The position numbers were made by a program, and so were the translations under genes. A stretch of DNA of 64,000 nucleotides, from assembly GCF_026745355.1 (NCBI RefSeq), contig NC_079206.1, positions 11,748,779-11,812,778 on the forward strand, given 5' to 3'. Positions within the stretch are counted from its first letter, which is position 1. Every line of letters starts with the position of its first letter. Source of the stretch: Beta vulgaris subsp. vulgaris (taxonomy: Eukaryota; Streptophyta; Magnoliopsida; Caryophyllales; Amaranthaceae). The notes under the pieces were generated by a model. The model saw only the letters and a program-made list of their open reading frames with translations. It ran no database searches and was not told where the DNA came from. This document shows positions 46,575 to 58,000 of this stretch, piece by piece.

Positions 46575-47160
46575 AATATTTATTGATCACTGACTATTTG
46601 GACCTTATTGAAACTTATTGGACCTGATTAGACCTAATTGAAACTTATTGGACCTTATTAGACCTGATTGGAACTTATTACACCTGATTGGAACTTATTG
46701 CACCTGATTGGAACTTAATGCCCTGATTGGACCTTATTGAAACTGATCTGAACTTATCTGAACTTATTGGACCTGAAATTGAAGAGAATGCACCCTTATT
46801 AGACCTGGTTCAACTTATTGGACCTGATTGAACCTTATTGGACCTGATTGAAACTTATTGACCTGATTGGAACTTATTAAACCTTATTGGACCTGATTGA
46901 AACTTATTAGACCTTATTAACTCGTAGCAATTGGAACTTATTGGACCTTATTAGACCTGATTGGAACTTATTGCACCTGATTGGAACTTATTGGATCTTA
47001 TTAGACCTGATTGGAACTTATTGGACCTTCTTAAACCTGATTGAAACTTATTGCCCTGATTGAACCTGATTGAAACTTATCTGAACTTTTTTTTTTTTTT
47101 TTTTGAGGGGGAAACTTATCTGAACTTATCTGAACTTATCTGAACTTATTAGACCTAAAA
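46575..47160. repeat. GAACTTATTGGACCTGATT minisatellite
   Basis: About 580 bp of irregular tandem units made of GAACTTATT(G) and GGACCTGATT/AGACCTTATT, ending in TCTGAACTTA repeats and a T18-like run (about 47084-47104). Short GAGAATGCACCCTTATTAGACC and AAAGAATGCACCCTAAA segments inside and at the right end resemble terminal parts of a Tourist-style MITE. The left terminus was not found. Confidence 0.75.
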
Positions 47161-47368
47161 CTTGATTTATTAAGGTGAAAAGAATGCACCCTAAATATCT
47201 AAAAACTTTTTTCATGTATTTGTTTGTTTGGCAACGAAGTCTAGAAGATCTTCCTACAAACTATCTAGTTTCAACACCCATAGGCCAATAAACGATAAAT
47301 CAGTGTCTTTCTCTATAAAGTCAATCTTGGCGTCGATAAGCAAAGAATGACCTCCTATAGTTTAGGAC

Positions 47369-47378
47369 TATAAAAATA
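47369..47378 (+). promoter_or_regulatory. TATA box of the carboxylesterase gene
   Basis: TATAAAAATA. With the usual ~30-bp spacing, transcription would begin near 47400. This excludes the in-frame ATG at 47385 and supports 47457 as the start codon. Confidence 0.7.
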
Positions 47379-47456
47379 CAAACAATGACACAACATTACA
47401 TTTCCACCACATATCAATCAAACACAAACTCATCAGTCATCACTACTCAACCCAAA

Positions 47457-48413
47457 ATGTCTTCCACCACCACCACCAAAGAACTAAAAACTGATCTCTC
47501 CCCCCTCATCCGAGTGTACACCGACGGCTCCGTCGAGCGCCTCTGGGGTCCCCCTACCGTCCCCGCCACCCTAGAAGACCCCGAAACCGGCGTCGCCTCC
47601 AAAGACATCACACTCTCGCCAACAACTAACCTCATTGCCAGACTCCACCTTCCTAAACTCACCCAACAAAACCAAAAACTCCCCATCGTAGTGTACTTCC
47701 ACGGAGGCGGCTTCTGCCTCAAGTCCGCCTTTTCTTCCACCGAGCACCGCTACATGAACTTCTTAGCCACCGAAGCTCATGCACTCATCGTCAACGTCGA
47801 ATATCGTCTCGCACCCGAACACCCTCTCCCTGCAGCCTACGACGACGGATGGACCGCCCTAAACTCTCTAGCGTCCGTCGACGAGCCATGGATCACCAAC
47901 CACGGCGATCTCAACACAATCTTCGTAGGAGGCGACAGTGCAGGAGCCAACATAGCTCATAACTTAGCCATGAGAGCAGGATCAGAGACTTTAAACAATG
48001 GTATCAAACTACGTGGGATATATCTTTGTCATCCATACTTCCTAGGGCCTAAACGGGTCGGAACACGGGACCCGAAACACGACATGGGTTTTAATAAGGA
48101 GAGGGCATATGATACTTGGGAGCTTGCTTATCCAGGTGCTGGACCTAATCATTATATGATTAATCCATCAGTGAAAGATGCTCCAAGTTTGAAGGATTTA
48201 GGGTGTGAAAAAGTGCTGGTGATTACTGGTGAAAATGATGATATTGTAGATTGGGGTGTTTTGTATTATAATGGGTTGAAAGAAAGTGGATATGGTGGAA
48301 ATGTTGAATTGTTTGAGGTTAAAGATGAAGGTCATTCATTTCAGGTTTTTAATCCTACTTGTGAGAATGCTAAGCTTATGATCCAGTGTTTGGCTTCCTT
48401 CTTCCACAGCTGA
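47457..48413 (+). CDS. Carboxylesterase (CXE / GID1-like alpha/beta-hydrolase)
   Basis: A 318-aa intronless gene of the plant class-I carboxylesterase family, which hydrolyses short-chain esters in the cytosol. Seen: the start pattern SPLIRVYTDGSVERLWG; oxyanion-hole HGGGF (residues 82-86); VEYRLAPEHPLPAAYDD (about 114-130); nucleophile motif GDSAG with Ser161; Asp261 in GENDDIVDWG; His293 in DEGHSF. The catalytic triad Ser-Asp-His is therefore complete, unlike gibberellin receptors, where His is lost. Length is normal for the family. The start at 47457 (MSSTTTTKEL) is chosen over 47385 because the TATA box is only 7 bp upstream of the earlier ATG. The first ~530 bp are strongly C-ending in codon use while the rest is A/T-ending. 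An AATAAA-like AAATAAATG follows at about 48523. The substrate cannot be told from sequence. Confidence 0.94.
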   Translation: MSSTTTTKELKTDLSPLIRVYTDGSVERLWGPPTVPATLEDPETGVASKDITLSPTTNLIARLHLPKLTQQNQKLPIVVYFHGGGFCLKSAFSSTEHRYMNFLATEAHALIVNVEYRLAPEHPLPAAYDDGWTALNSLASVDEPWITNHGDLNTIFVGGDSAGANIAHNLAMRAGSETLNNGIKLRGIYLCHPYFLGPKRVGTRDPKHDMGFNKERAYDTWELAYPGAGPNHYMINPSVKDAPSLKDLGCEKVLVITGENDDIVDWGVLYYNGLKESGYGGNVELFEVKDEGHSFQVFNPTCENAKLMIQCLASFFHS

Positions 48414-48419
48414 TTAAAT

Positions 48420-49424
48420 TTAATCATGAAATTAAACAAAATCATCAATTATGTACTATTTCCAAGTAATTGAGTTTTATCCTATAGAATTATTGTTGTT
48501 TTGGATCAGTTTCGCAATAATTAAATAAATGTTTGTTTTCTAGCTCTGTTGCATACTTTTCCTTTGTTTCGAAGTATTAAATTAAATTTTAACAACCAAG
48601 ATTTTCAAATATCACACAAATAAGACCAAAAAACAGAGACACCCATCAGTCTTGGTCAGATTACACGAGTAGGTCTTAAAGTCAATCCTGGCGTCTTAAG
48701 CAGGGGAAGAAAGACTATTCCGTATAGCTCAAATTACAAACATATACACTTTTTTGGACTAAAATTCTAAAAACATCTCTTTCATTTTAACTTATTGACT
48801 TTAGGGTGTGAATATCCCTAGTCTTAGGGGGAGTCTTGAGAGAGTCTTGAAACAAGATTTTCATGGGTCTTAGGGATAAATTAATGCAAGACTAGGGAGA
48901 GTCTTGAGTTGAGTTTTGTTTTCCAAGACTCAACTTAAGACTCATCCTTGCCAAATGTCAAATATTGATTGGGTGAGTTTTTTAAAAAATATCAAACCAA
49001 TTATATATAAAAAAAAAATCAGATTATGTTTTGATGAATAAATGAGTTTTGATTAGAGTATGGGGATAAAGTATAATAATATAAAGAGTTTGAAGTGAAT
49101 TTGAATTAGTGAAAAACTGATGTGGCAGAGTCTGAAGTGTAGTATTGAATATGAGGGATAAACTTACCCTTAGTTTGAACAAATTTCTTTGTCGGTAATT
49201 TTATGTTTGAAGTTTTAAAAAAGAAAAAGCTTCACACGAGTAGAGGACTCAATATAAACTTGTGACCAATACGATAATTGTTTCATTATTAATTTTATAA
49301 CATATTTTTTCAAACAAAATTTTGAATTAATTTACTTTAATAACATAAATTAAGGAAGGAGGAATTTCGAGACGACCCTTGGTCTTGTGCAGGTCGTGAT
49401 TCTTCAATACTACTGGTATTGTGT
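48420..49424. other. Carboxylesterase 3' flank, no gene seen
   Basis: 3' UTR and intergenic sequence. 'agtcttgag' words recur at 48830-48960, some in inverted arrangement around 48900-48950, but without clear element ends. Confidence 0.45.
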
Positions 49425-50095
49425 AGAGGTGACAAACGGGTCATACGAGTTGGGTCAACTTTTTGTTCGGTTTACGTTTGAGGCGGGTCGGGTTCGATCG
49501 GATACAGGTCCATGAGATATTTGGTCAGGTTAGATCAGGTCTGGTTAAATTGGGTTTTCAATCTCGCAAATAAATAAAACACATATAAGACTAATGACGT
49601 AGTTTAAATAATTAATGGAAAGTGGCTAAATCATATACTTCCTCCTTTTTTTTCCACATGTTACACTTTTCAAATCACGGACTCCTCGGCAATTTTTGAA
49701 GAAGAAAGAGATAGAGAGAAAGAAAACAAAAGAGTCCTATGTAAACATGTGATAGGAGAGAGAGATTGAGACAAGTTATTACCCAAAATAAAAGTGTAAC
49801 ATCTAATTTGAAACTTCTTAAAATAGAAAGTGTAACATGTAAAAAAAAAAAAAACCCGAAGGAAGTATAGTATTTGATGACAATATTTCCTTAAATTTGT
49901 TTAAAAAGTAACTAATATGGCAATTTTTCGGGTCAGTTTCGGGATTTGGGTCTTCATTATTGGGTCGATTTCGGGTCGGTACTATATTACTTTCGGGTCG
50001 GGTTATCAGGCTTCAGTTCTATTTCAGGTCATTGTTTTCGGTTGGAGGTCGGGTATTTCGGGTCAACATGTACAAGTCTATTTTGCCGGCTATAG
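49425..50095. mobile_element. hAT-like element with nested Stowaway
   Basis: Left end TAGAGGTGACAAACGGGTCA, right end GGGTCAACATGTACAAGTCTA, partly inverted, with GGTCGGGTT-type motifs throughout as in 31277-31790. No clear 8-bp TSD. Split by the Stowaway at 49638-49865. Confidence 0.45.
49638..49865. mobile_element. Stowaway-like MITE
   Basis: Ends CTTCCTCCTTTTTTTTCCACATGTTACAC... and ...GTGTAACATG...CCCGAAGGAAG with TA flanks (49636-49637, 49866-49867). The inner arms carry the matching TGTTACACTTT/AAGTGTAACA pair. Confidence 0.75.
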
Positions 50096-50440
50096 TCTTG
50101 TGCACATTGCGGTTCTTCGAGAATCAAGCGATGGCAGATTCAAAGGATGATAATGGCTCTGTCTGTTGGATCATCGTAGCAACAACACATCAAATTATGT
50201 AATTGAGGAGGTCGAAAACAAGTCGCAGCACTAATTTTTTTGCTCAGAACTTGGATGATCAACATGAGCCAATTGATCCTTGAGATTCTTTAATTCGAAC
50301 ATCATGCCAAAATGAAAACTCTTCATATGGAAGCTTTTCCATAACAGCCTAGCCACGCAGGCTAATCTGAATAAATGGCACATCGGGCAGAATTCTGATT
50401 GCTCTATATGCCTGGGGGAGGTGAAAACATGCCATCATCT

Positions 50441-51040
50441 TGTTATAACGGATGTGTTGTAGTTTGATTAATGCGGAACATAAAATCAATGAAATAATGA
50501 AGGTGAGAAAACTATAAAGATGAACAAACAAAAACACAAGGATTTACGTGGTTCAGTCAAATTTGACCTACATCCACAGGTGGGGGATTAGAGCTTCTTC
50601 ACTATAATGGAGAAAATCAGAGAGAATAATACAAGAGTCCTAAATCTAGAGGCTAAAAGTGTTTCATAAGTTGTGTTAATAATAATGAACACTAAGAGCC
50701 CTTTTATAATCATAAGGAACCCGTACAAACCCTAAAAGATAACTTAAAACGAAAAATATATCGAAAAACGCGTTCAGCGTTCAAAACTGCGCACCGCCCG
50801 ACCGGTCGGGCGAAATCCGCCCGGTCGGGCCCGGGACGAAACAGCTTCGTCAGTTTTTCGTAAAACAGTCATAACTTTCTCGTTTCTCATCGAAATTGGC
50901 ATATGACCTATCGTTGGAAAGCTCTTTGAACAAGCTATCACCTCCAATTTGAATCACATCAAAATCATTTATAGATTTAGAGATATGTGCATTCAAAGTT
51001 AGCCTTATGCCATTCACAAGATTTCAAGTCATATTTAACA
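50441..51040 (-). repeat. 3' LTR of the GAG-only element
   Basis: 600 bp. It contains a perfect GC palindrome GCCCGACCGGTCGGGC (about 50805-50820) and related GCCCGGTCGGGC just downstream. Confidence 0.93.
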
Positions 51041-51541
51041 AATCTCCACCTTGACTTGAAACCGATCAAACAAGGTAACTCCACCTTAAACCAAAAGATG
51101 ATGCTCAACCAAAAAACACCATAGAACCTCCACCTTAAGCAAAATTCCATAAACCTACCCATTGTAGGCAATCCAGAAAACGGACATCTTCTATAATTGT
51201 GTACCGATGCGTCTTCGAACACAAAATCCGTATACAAAACCATCACATGGCCTAGATCGAGAGTATAAAGTCACACAACGCTAGCATGCTTCATTAAATT
51301 GACCAAACTCTCTTCAAACACTTCTTCATCTCAACAACAAATCAAAGGCAATTCTAGAAACTGAATGCAACAACATAATTTCTAAATTGCAATTGTACTT
51401 ATAATCACAAAAGTACCAAATTTGAGATAAGAAATAGCATAACTAGAACAAAATCTAATGCATAACCAAGATTGCTAATTTATTATAAACTCAAAACAAT
51501 CTATCATAGACTCCATAGCAAAATCCACACGGTTTCTCGTT

Positions 51542-52378
51542 TTACCAAGAGATCTCAAAAGGGCACCAAACATAAAGAGATCGTAGAAACCGCAGCCCCA
51601 AATCTTGTAACCCTAAGTGCAAGATCATCATCAAAAACAGCGTCGGCAATATTTGCAGATTGACCCTCATTGGACCTTTCTCCATTTTCTTCTTTAATTT
51701 CCAACACTCAGATTTAATATGACCCTTCACATGACAATAGTTACAGATTTTTCCGAATTCTTTCCACCATGAGCAGCAAAAGCATTTGTGTTAGCAGAAT
51801 TATTAGATTTATTAACTAATTTATTGTCAATTAAATCTCTCTGAGTTAAGGCCTCCTTAACATCCTGCAAACTCAAATCATCTTTACCATATAATAAGGT
51901 ATCTCGAAAGTGCTTATACGAAGGTGGTAAAGAACACAACAACCTAATAGCCATATCCTCATCATCGATCTCAACATCGTATTTTGCAAATCCATAATTA
52001 TAGAGAAGAATTCATCTAAATGAGACTCAAGCGGTTTACCTTCTTCTAGACTGAGATCATGAAGTCTAGATTTTAGTAGTAGACGGTTGGTCACAGATTT
52101 TGTCATATAAAGTGACTCCAACTTCAACCACAAACTCGCAGCAGTCGTCTCTTTGGCAACCTCTCTCAAACTTCATTAGATAGACTTAAATGAATTGCTG
52201 AGAGTGCCTTCAAATCCATATCCTCCCACTCATCATCCGTCATATCCGAAGGCTTTTTGGATGCACCTACCAAAGCCTTGTAACAACCACTTTGAACCAG
52301 GATGGCTTTCATCTTTAATTGCCATAGGCCAAAATTTACTTGCCTATCAAATTTCTCAATATTGTACTTCATTGACAT
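51542..52378 (-). pseudogene. Copia-type gag with zinc knuckle, frameshifted
   Basis: It opens at 52378 (MSMKYNIEKFDRQVNFGLWQLKMK) and continues through LWLKLESLYMTKSVTNRLLLKS, LCSLPPSYKHFRDTLLYGKDDLSL and a CNYCHVKGHIKSEC knuckle (CX2CX4HX4C, about 51740-51695). This is the classical Copia (UBN2-like) capsid order. Three frame changes (near 52165, 51955 and 51740) break it; the last sits in an A5 run. In an intact relative, the product would form particles that package the RNA while a full-length Copia supplies polymerase and integrase. The chain ends without a pol continuation. Confidence 0.88.
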
Positions 52379-52444
52379 AATGAAAAAATCAAACTTTTTC
52401 TAAACACTTAAGATCTTAAAACAACCAAGCTCTTGATACTAGTT

Positions 52445-53044
52445 TGTTATAACGGATGTGTTGTAGTTTGATTAATGCGGAACATAAAATCAATGAAATA
52501 ATGAAGGTGAGAAAACTATAAAGATGAACAAACAAAAACACAAGGATTTACGTGGTTCAGTCAAATTTGACCTACATCCACAGGTGGGGGATTAGAGCTT
52601 CTTCACTATAATGGAGAAAATCAGAGAGAATAATACAAGAGTCCTAAATCTAGAGGCTAAAAGTGTTTCATAAGTTGTGTTAATAATAATGAACACTAAG
52701 AGCCCTTTTATAATCATAAGGAACCCGTACAAACCCTAAAAGATAACTTAAAACGAAAAATATATCGAAAAACGCGTTCAGCGTTCAAAACTGCGCACCG
52801 CCCGACGGTCGGGCGAAATCCGCCCGGTCGGGCCCGGGACGAAACAGCTTCGTCAGTTTTTCGTAAAACAGTCATAACTTTCTCGTTTCTCATCGAAATT
52901 GGGCATATGACCTATCGTTGGAAAGCTCTTTGAACAAGCTATCACCTCCAATTTGAATCACATCAAAATCATTTATAGATTTAGAGATATGTGCATTCAA
53001 AGTTAGCCTTATGCCATTCACAAGATTTCAAGTCATATTTAACA
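52445..53044 (-). repeat. 5' LTR of the GAG-only element
   Basis: 600 bp. Relative to the other LTR it lacks one C in the GC palindrome and has one extra G in 'attgggcatatg'. Otherwise identical by eye. Confidence 0.93.
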
Positions 53045-53942
53045 CATCTTTTCTATGATTGCCCCCTTGCACTGCTGCTTAGGATGGCAGTCACTTGGGG
53101 ATCCCGTTTCCATCTAACCCCCCTTTTTCATTCCGCAAATGGTTAAAGAAGCGCATCATTTAGCTTCGAGCGGAGGATGGTATTGACGGTACTCTACTAC
53201 CCGACTTCATAGGTACTCTGTGGGCTATATGGATGACTCGCAATGAACAAGTTTTTCGTAACAAACGTGTGCTACTATCCAAGCCTACAAACTCAAATTT
53301 CTCTAAGTCGAGAACAACACCAGGTGTTTCTCCGACGCGATCTACAACATCATAATCATATAAGTGGGCCTAGCCTTCCGTCGGGTTTTAACTATGCGAC
53401 TTTGGGGTCGGGTCTACTAATAAGTACTAACTACCCCGTCGATCACTATAGTAGTTGACGGTGCATGGGAAAAGCGCTCGCTGGCGGCCTATGCAGCATG
53501 GGTTGCTTATGATAGTGACGACCTGGCTGTGGCTTCTCATTACCACCGATTATATGCTACCTCGGCTCTCCAAGTGGAAGCAACAGCCTGTCTCCTAGCT
53601 TTGCGATGGGCTAATGCTATTTCCTTTCCTTCAATTCTAGTTAATACTGACTCGGAGCTCCTGGTTTGTAACCTCAGATCTCGGAAAGTTTTAGATATTA
53701 TGGTTCAATGCACTCATTCAGACTTCAAGCTCTTAGGAAGTTGTTTTGACTGCTGCAAAATGCAGAAAGTTAGCAGGGATGGGGTTGCACCGGCACATCT
53801 CCTAGCGAAAGCGGCTCTACGTAACAGGTTAATGTTCCTCGCTTCAATGGTAGCCTTATCTGATTTTGTATGTTTCCAGTTGTCACGAAAAAAAAGAGAG
53901 ATTCTTCAATTGTTGGTCGTAGGAGGAACATCAGAAAATTAA

Positions 53943-55067
53943 GAGAAAGAGTATTAAGATAAGATAGACGATTCGAGTTGCTGTGTTATCTTGAAAAATC
54001 CCCTTAAGTTTAGTATTGTCTAAAGAAGATTTGAAGACATAGTACTATCGATCCATTGTGTCTAATAGAATCAAGATGTTTGCATAGTCATTAGATATAT
54101 CGATCAGTTGGACGAGGAGCTTTAGGACGATTTATGTGAGCATTACACTCAAATAACTCAATTCAATTCGAATATTGCACCTTTTCACAATCAACAATCA
54201 AAGGAAATGGATTTTTATATATGGTTAATCAGAGGTTGTGCAGCATCGAGTGTCATGGTGAAGCGTTTGGTAATTTGCGACTAGGACAGGGGGCGCTAAT
54301 GGTGCTATATGAGCAGGGTGGAAGCAAAGGGGTGGGGCGCATAGCCTAGAATATGGAATTTTGTTTTTGTTTGGAGTGATTTCCATAATTCAATATATAT
54401 GCAGGTTACAAGCTGATAGTCCTAATTGCATTAAACGTATTAAAGATAAAATATCCATTTGCAACGTATACCCAAAAAATATTTTATTCTATCACAAAAA
54501 AAAATTACATGGTTAAGCCAATTAGGCAATTACAACTCAAGTCGAACTACAAGTATAACTCAACAATTAGTCAATCACAAGTCGGGTAAGGCTATGATGA
54601 GTTTCACGAGTAACAACAACCAATTCACGAGAGTAAATTGGTTTTTGAACTAAGTCGAGCACAGTCCTGATCTCGATCAACTCGCTCAATTAACAATCCT
54701 ACATGATCAAACTTTTACATTGATATTACGACACAAATGGAGTCCTTTGTGTTTTTTTTATGAAAAAAAAAAAAAGATAGTTACTAGTCCTTTTTCATAT
54801 GCGAGATAGGAATCATGTGATATAAATCCATTAATAACATCCGTCCCACTCCCACACACTACATGGTTTACTACTTCTAGTTGGGTTACTCCTGCACTCT
54901 TATTACAAGTCCATCTGAACGTTCATCTATAAATGTTACATACTCCCCTTGGGAACTCTTTTCTCAATCAATCAACCCACGACTTCAAATACCATACAAT
55001 TATACATCATCGCATTAGATCTCTTGGAACTCTCACATGCTCTCTCCCTAAATAGTAAATAGCAAAG
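53943..55067. other. Upstream region of the strictosidine-synthase-like gene
   Basis: No gene. A TATA-like CTATAAATG occurs at about 54928-54936, followed by a CT/CA-rich leader up to the ATG at 55068. The rest (53943-54850) is probably LINE 3' flank and intergenic DNA. Confidence 0.45.
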
Positions 55068-58000
55068 ATGCAGAAAGTTATGTTCCTCTTATCATTGTTA
55101 TTTCTTTCTACCAAACTCTCCCTTCAAACTCAAGCACCATATGAATCTATATTATATCGACCTGTAATTGATCAACCTAGACTTCCATCTCAACCTCATG
55201 TAAGACAATATCATCACCTTCCTCTTGGACTCAACGCGGTTGCACCGGAGTCTATAGCATTCGATTGCCAAGGAGGTGGTCCGTACGTTGGAGTTTCCGA
55301 TGGTCGGATACTCAAGTGGCAAGGTCCTTTACTTGGTTGGACAGTCTTTGCAGTAATCAGTCCATATAGGTACAATACTTGTACTTTTCTACTAATCTTG
55401 ACTTTTGTGAAAGAATAGATTTTATCCGAAGTTCTTTACATGTTTATTTTTATGTGCAAACTTGATATTATCAAAGTTGGGACTTTTTACGTTTTTTTTT
55501 TTAAAAAAAAAAGAGATTTCATTAATATTTCGCCAAACGACACTTACAAGTCATTTCTGAAAAACATAAAACTCTAATAGAAATACATATCACCCGAGAA
55601 ATGTAAACATTGCATATTTGACTTAATTTTGCCTTAATAAAAACTTCATCTGAAGCAATGCAATCTGTGAGTTCGCTCTGGTTCGGCATACGATCTGCAG
55701 ATGCGGAAATTTTGGGATGAACGTACTCCAATAGTCTTCCATAGTTTTATAGAAGTTGTGAAACCCTAATTCTTCATATTGAGTCTCGAACTTCAACCAA
55801 TGAGAATAATTTCTCATACCTAAAAATAAAAGAACCATATTCACAACTCCCATAGGGGAGAAGGAGATTTCCAAAACAAAAACTAAAAACCCCATAAAAG
55901 GGTTTGAGAAAATCTCATAAAGAGATACTAATTTATTGAACAAAAACAAGAAAATGAACTAAAAACTGAAAATAAAAGGGAAAAAGGGGTTTACCATGGA
56001 TGAAAACATCCATGGCAGCCCCCTAATTGATGAAGAAGGGGTAAGGGAGGCTAGGGTTTTAGAGAGAGAAAAGGAGAGAGTTTTTTTATTTCGTTTTGAC
56101 GGACTTTTTACGTTTTTATGGGGTCTCTAGAGTGCATATATCCATATACTTCCTCCGTTTAGGGGTATTTTTTGTTTATAAAATACACTTTTGTTACATT
56201 TAAAACGAAACGGAGTAAGTATGTATGTTTATGTAATGATATGTTGTTTTATGGTTTGCAATTTTAATAAATATTTTATTAACATAAACTTGATTTAGAT
56301 GTCGTATTCCGTTTGTGTTTTTGTGTTTATTTGTTTATTTATTTATTTATTTTTAATTAGCTAATTAAGTCAGCCCAAACCCCAAAGGCTAACCCAACAC
56401 ATTGGCTGGTAAGTATAATGTTGGGGGTAAGGATCGAATCCCTAACTTTAGGGCCAAGGGGAAGCGCTCTACTAGAGGTGATCATGGCCGGGCCGGGGCA
56501 AAAAAATTTACCCATTGGTCGGGTCGGGCCGGGCCTAAATTCGGGCCGAATTTTTGTGTCCAAAGCTCGTTATTTCGGGCCTAAATTAGCGGGCTTTTGT
56601 GGGCCAAAACGGGTCGATCCAAAAAATAGGCTAAAAAGTCGTTTTTGGCTTGCCCAAAGCCAAAAAAATACGGCCGGCCCCGACCCGCGGCCCGGAAAAT
56701 TCTGCCCAAAACCCGGCCCAAAAACGGGTCGGGCCGGGCCAAAATGATCACCTCTACGCTCTACCCACTTGAGCTAGCTCCTATCCTTTGTGTTTTTGTG
56801 TTTATATTCTCCCAGTATCTTTGCTATTACGGGATACCATCCTTTGAAATGATATTATTTTGTTATATTCCAGTCAGTGTGGGTTTATCTCAAGCAATTT
56901 TTAATTTTTAATAGTAAATTGTATGAAGATATAATAGTTTTTAAAGAGAATAATTAACAAATAAATCAATCAATCAAGATGTAAGATTTTATAGGATTGG
57001 TGGATAAATTCTTACTTTTCAAAACAAAAGTAGTGTATTTGGAACTTTGGTTTATATATCCAACCTGTTATCTTCAACCTTCTCAAAAATTATTAAAAGA
57101 GACGATCTAATTTTAATATAAAAGTAGACCTAGTAAATAAAAGAATTAAATTAGTCATAGAAATAATTAACATAATTACTGTTGAGCTAATTCTCTTTTT
57201 AATATTGGGCTTATCATTGTCTAATTTTAATTAAAAAATAGGCGATCTCTTACAAGTTACAAGACAAACTCCAAGCTTCTACTATTCTACCGGATAATTT
57301 GCTAATCTATTAATTTTGAGTTGATTTTAGGTCGAATTCGTGTGATGGGCTTAACGACTCCCCAGCAGAGCAATATTGTGGCAGACCACTAGGCCTAAAG
57401 TTCAACATGGTAACTAGTGAATTATACATTGCTGATTCAAGCTTTGGCTTAGTGAAGGTTGGTAGCAATGGCGGTATCGCAACTTCAGTTGCCACCATTG
57501 CCGAAGGAATCTTATTTCGATTTCTAAATGCCTTGGATATCGACTCTGAGAGCGGTGATGTTTACTTTACAGATAGTAGTTCTCATCATCATCGATGGTA
57601 CATAACTATAGTCTATATTACAATTAGTGATAGCCAACAGTGCGGGCCAATCCGGCCCATCCAGCCCAGCCCACCTCGTGGGCCGTGTGGGCCGGGCCAG
57701 CAAAAAGTCTGGTCCAGTGCAGATCGAATCGTGAAATTGGTGGGGGGTGGGGCCAGATTTCTTGAGCCCAGCCCACTAAAGCCCATTACTAAAACTGCCC
57801 AGCCCGGACCATGAATCCGGTCCAACCCGACCCATGAACCAAACCAGCCCAATCCAAGTAAATATTGAACCAAATTGTGTATATTTTAATCATATTGTAT
57901 ATATTCTAATCAAATTGCATATATTATAATTCAATAAAATTTAAAAATAATGAAATTATTCATTAATATTAATATTTGTATATATTTTTAATTCATTTTA

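Larger units (their letters stand above)
50441..53044 (-). mobile_element. GAG-only LTR retrotransposon (TR-GAG / non-autonomous Copia)
   Basis: Two 600-bp LTRs (50441-51040, 52445-53044) flank only 1.4 kb. TG..CA ends; 5-bp TSD CATCT (50436-50440, 53045-53049). In element sense a PBS-like ACTAGTATCAAGAGC (initiator-Met style) lies next to the 5' LTR and a polypurine tract AAGGTGGAGATT next to the 3' LTR. The only coding region is a Copia-type gag. No protease, integrase, RT or RNase H. LTRs differ by two one-base indels in short runs, so insertion is recent. Confidence 0.93.
50270..53942 (+). pseudogene. LINE 3' remnant (zf-RVT + RNase H), split by an LTR element
   Basis: The left part (50270-50435) reads ...SLATQANLNKWHIG, CSICLGEVKTCHH. 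The right part (53050-53942) continues the zinc-binding motif with YDCPLAL, then IWMTRNEQVFRNKR, then an RNase H domain (VVDGAWEKRS...LQVEATACLLALRWA, NTDSELLVCNL, VAPAHLLAKAALRN) to a stop at 53942. Removing the 50441-53044 insertion and one target copy restores the CxxC...HH..C order. There are frame breaks in the right part. It is a dead 3' end of a plant LINE. Confidence 0.8.

Noticed and set aside
47385..47456. N-terminal extension of the carboxylesterase from the upstream ATG
   Set aside because: The ATG lies 7 bp from the TATA box, so it should not be in the mRNA; the extension has no match to the usual CXE N-terminus.
57407..57814. 135-aa ORF running from SSL exon 2 into the MITE
   Set aside because: It reads through the donor site into the hAT MITE; the spliced exon gives the conserved protein.
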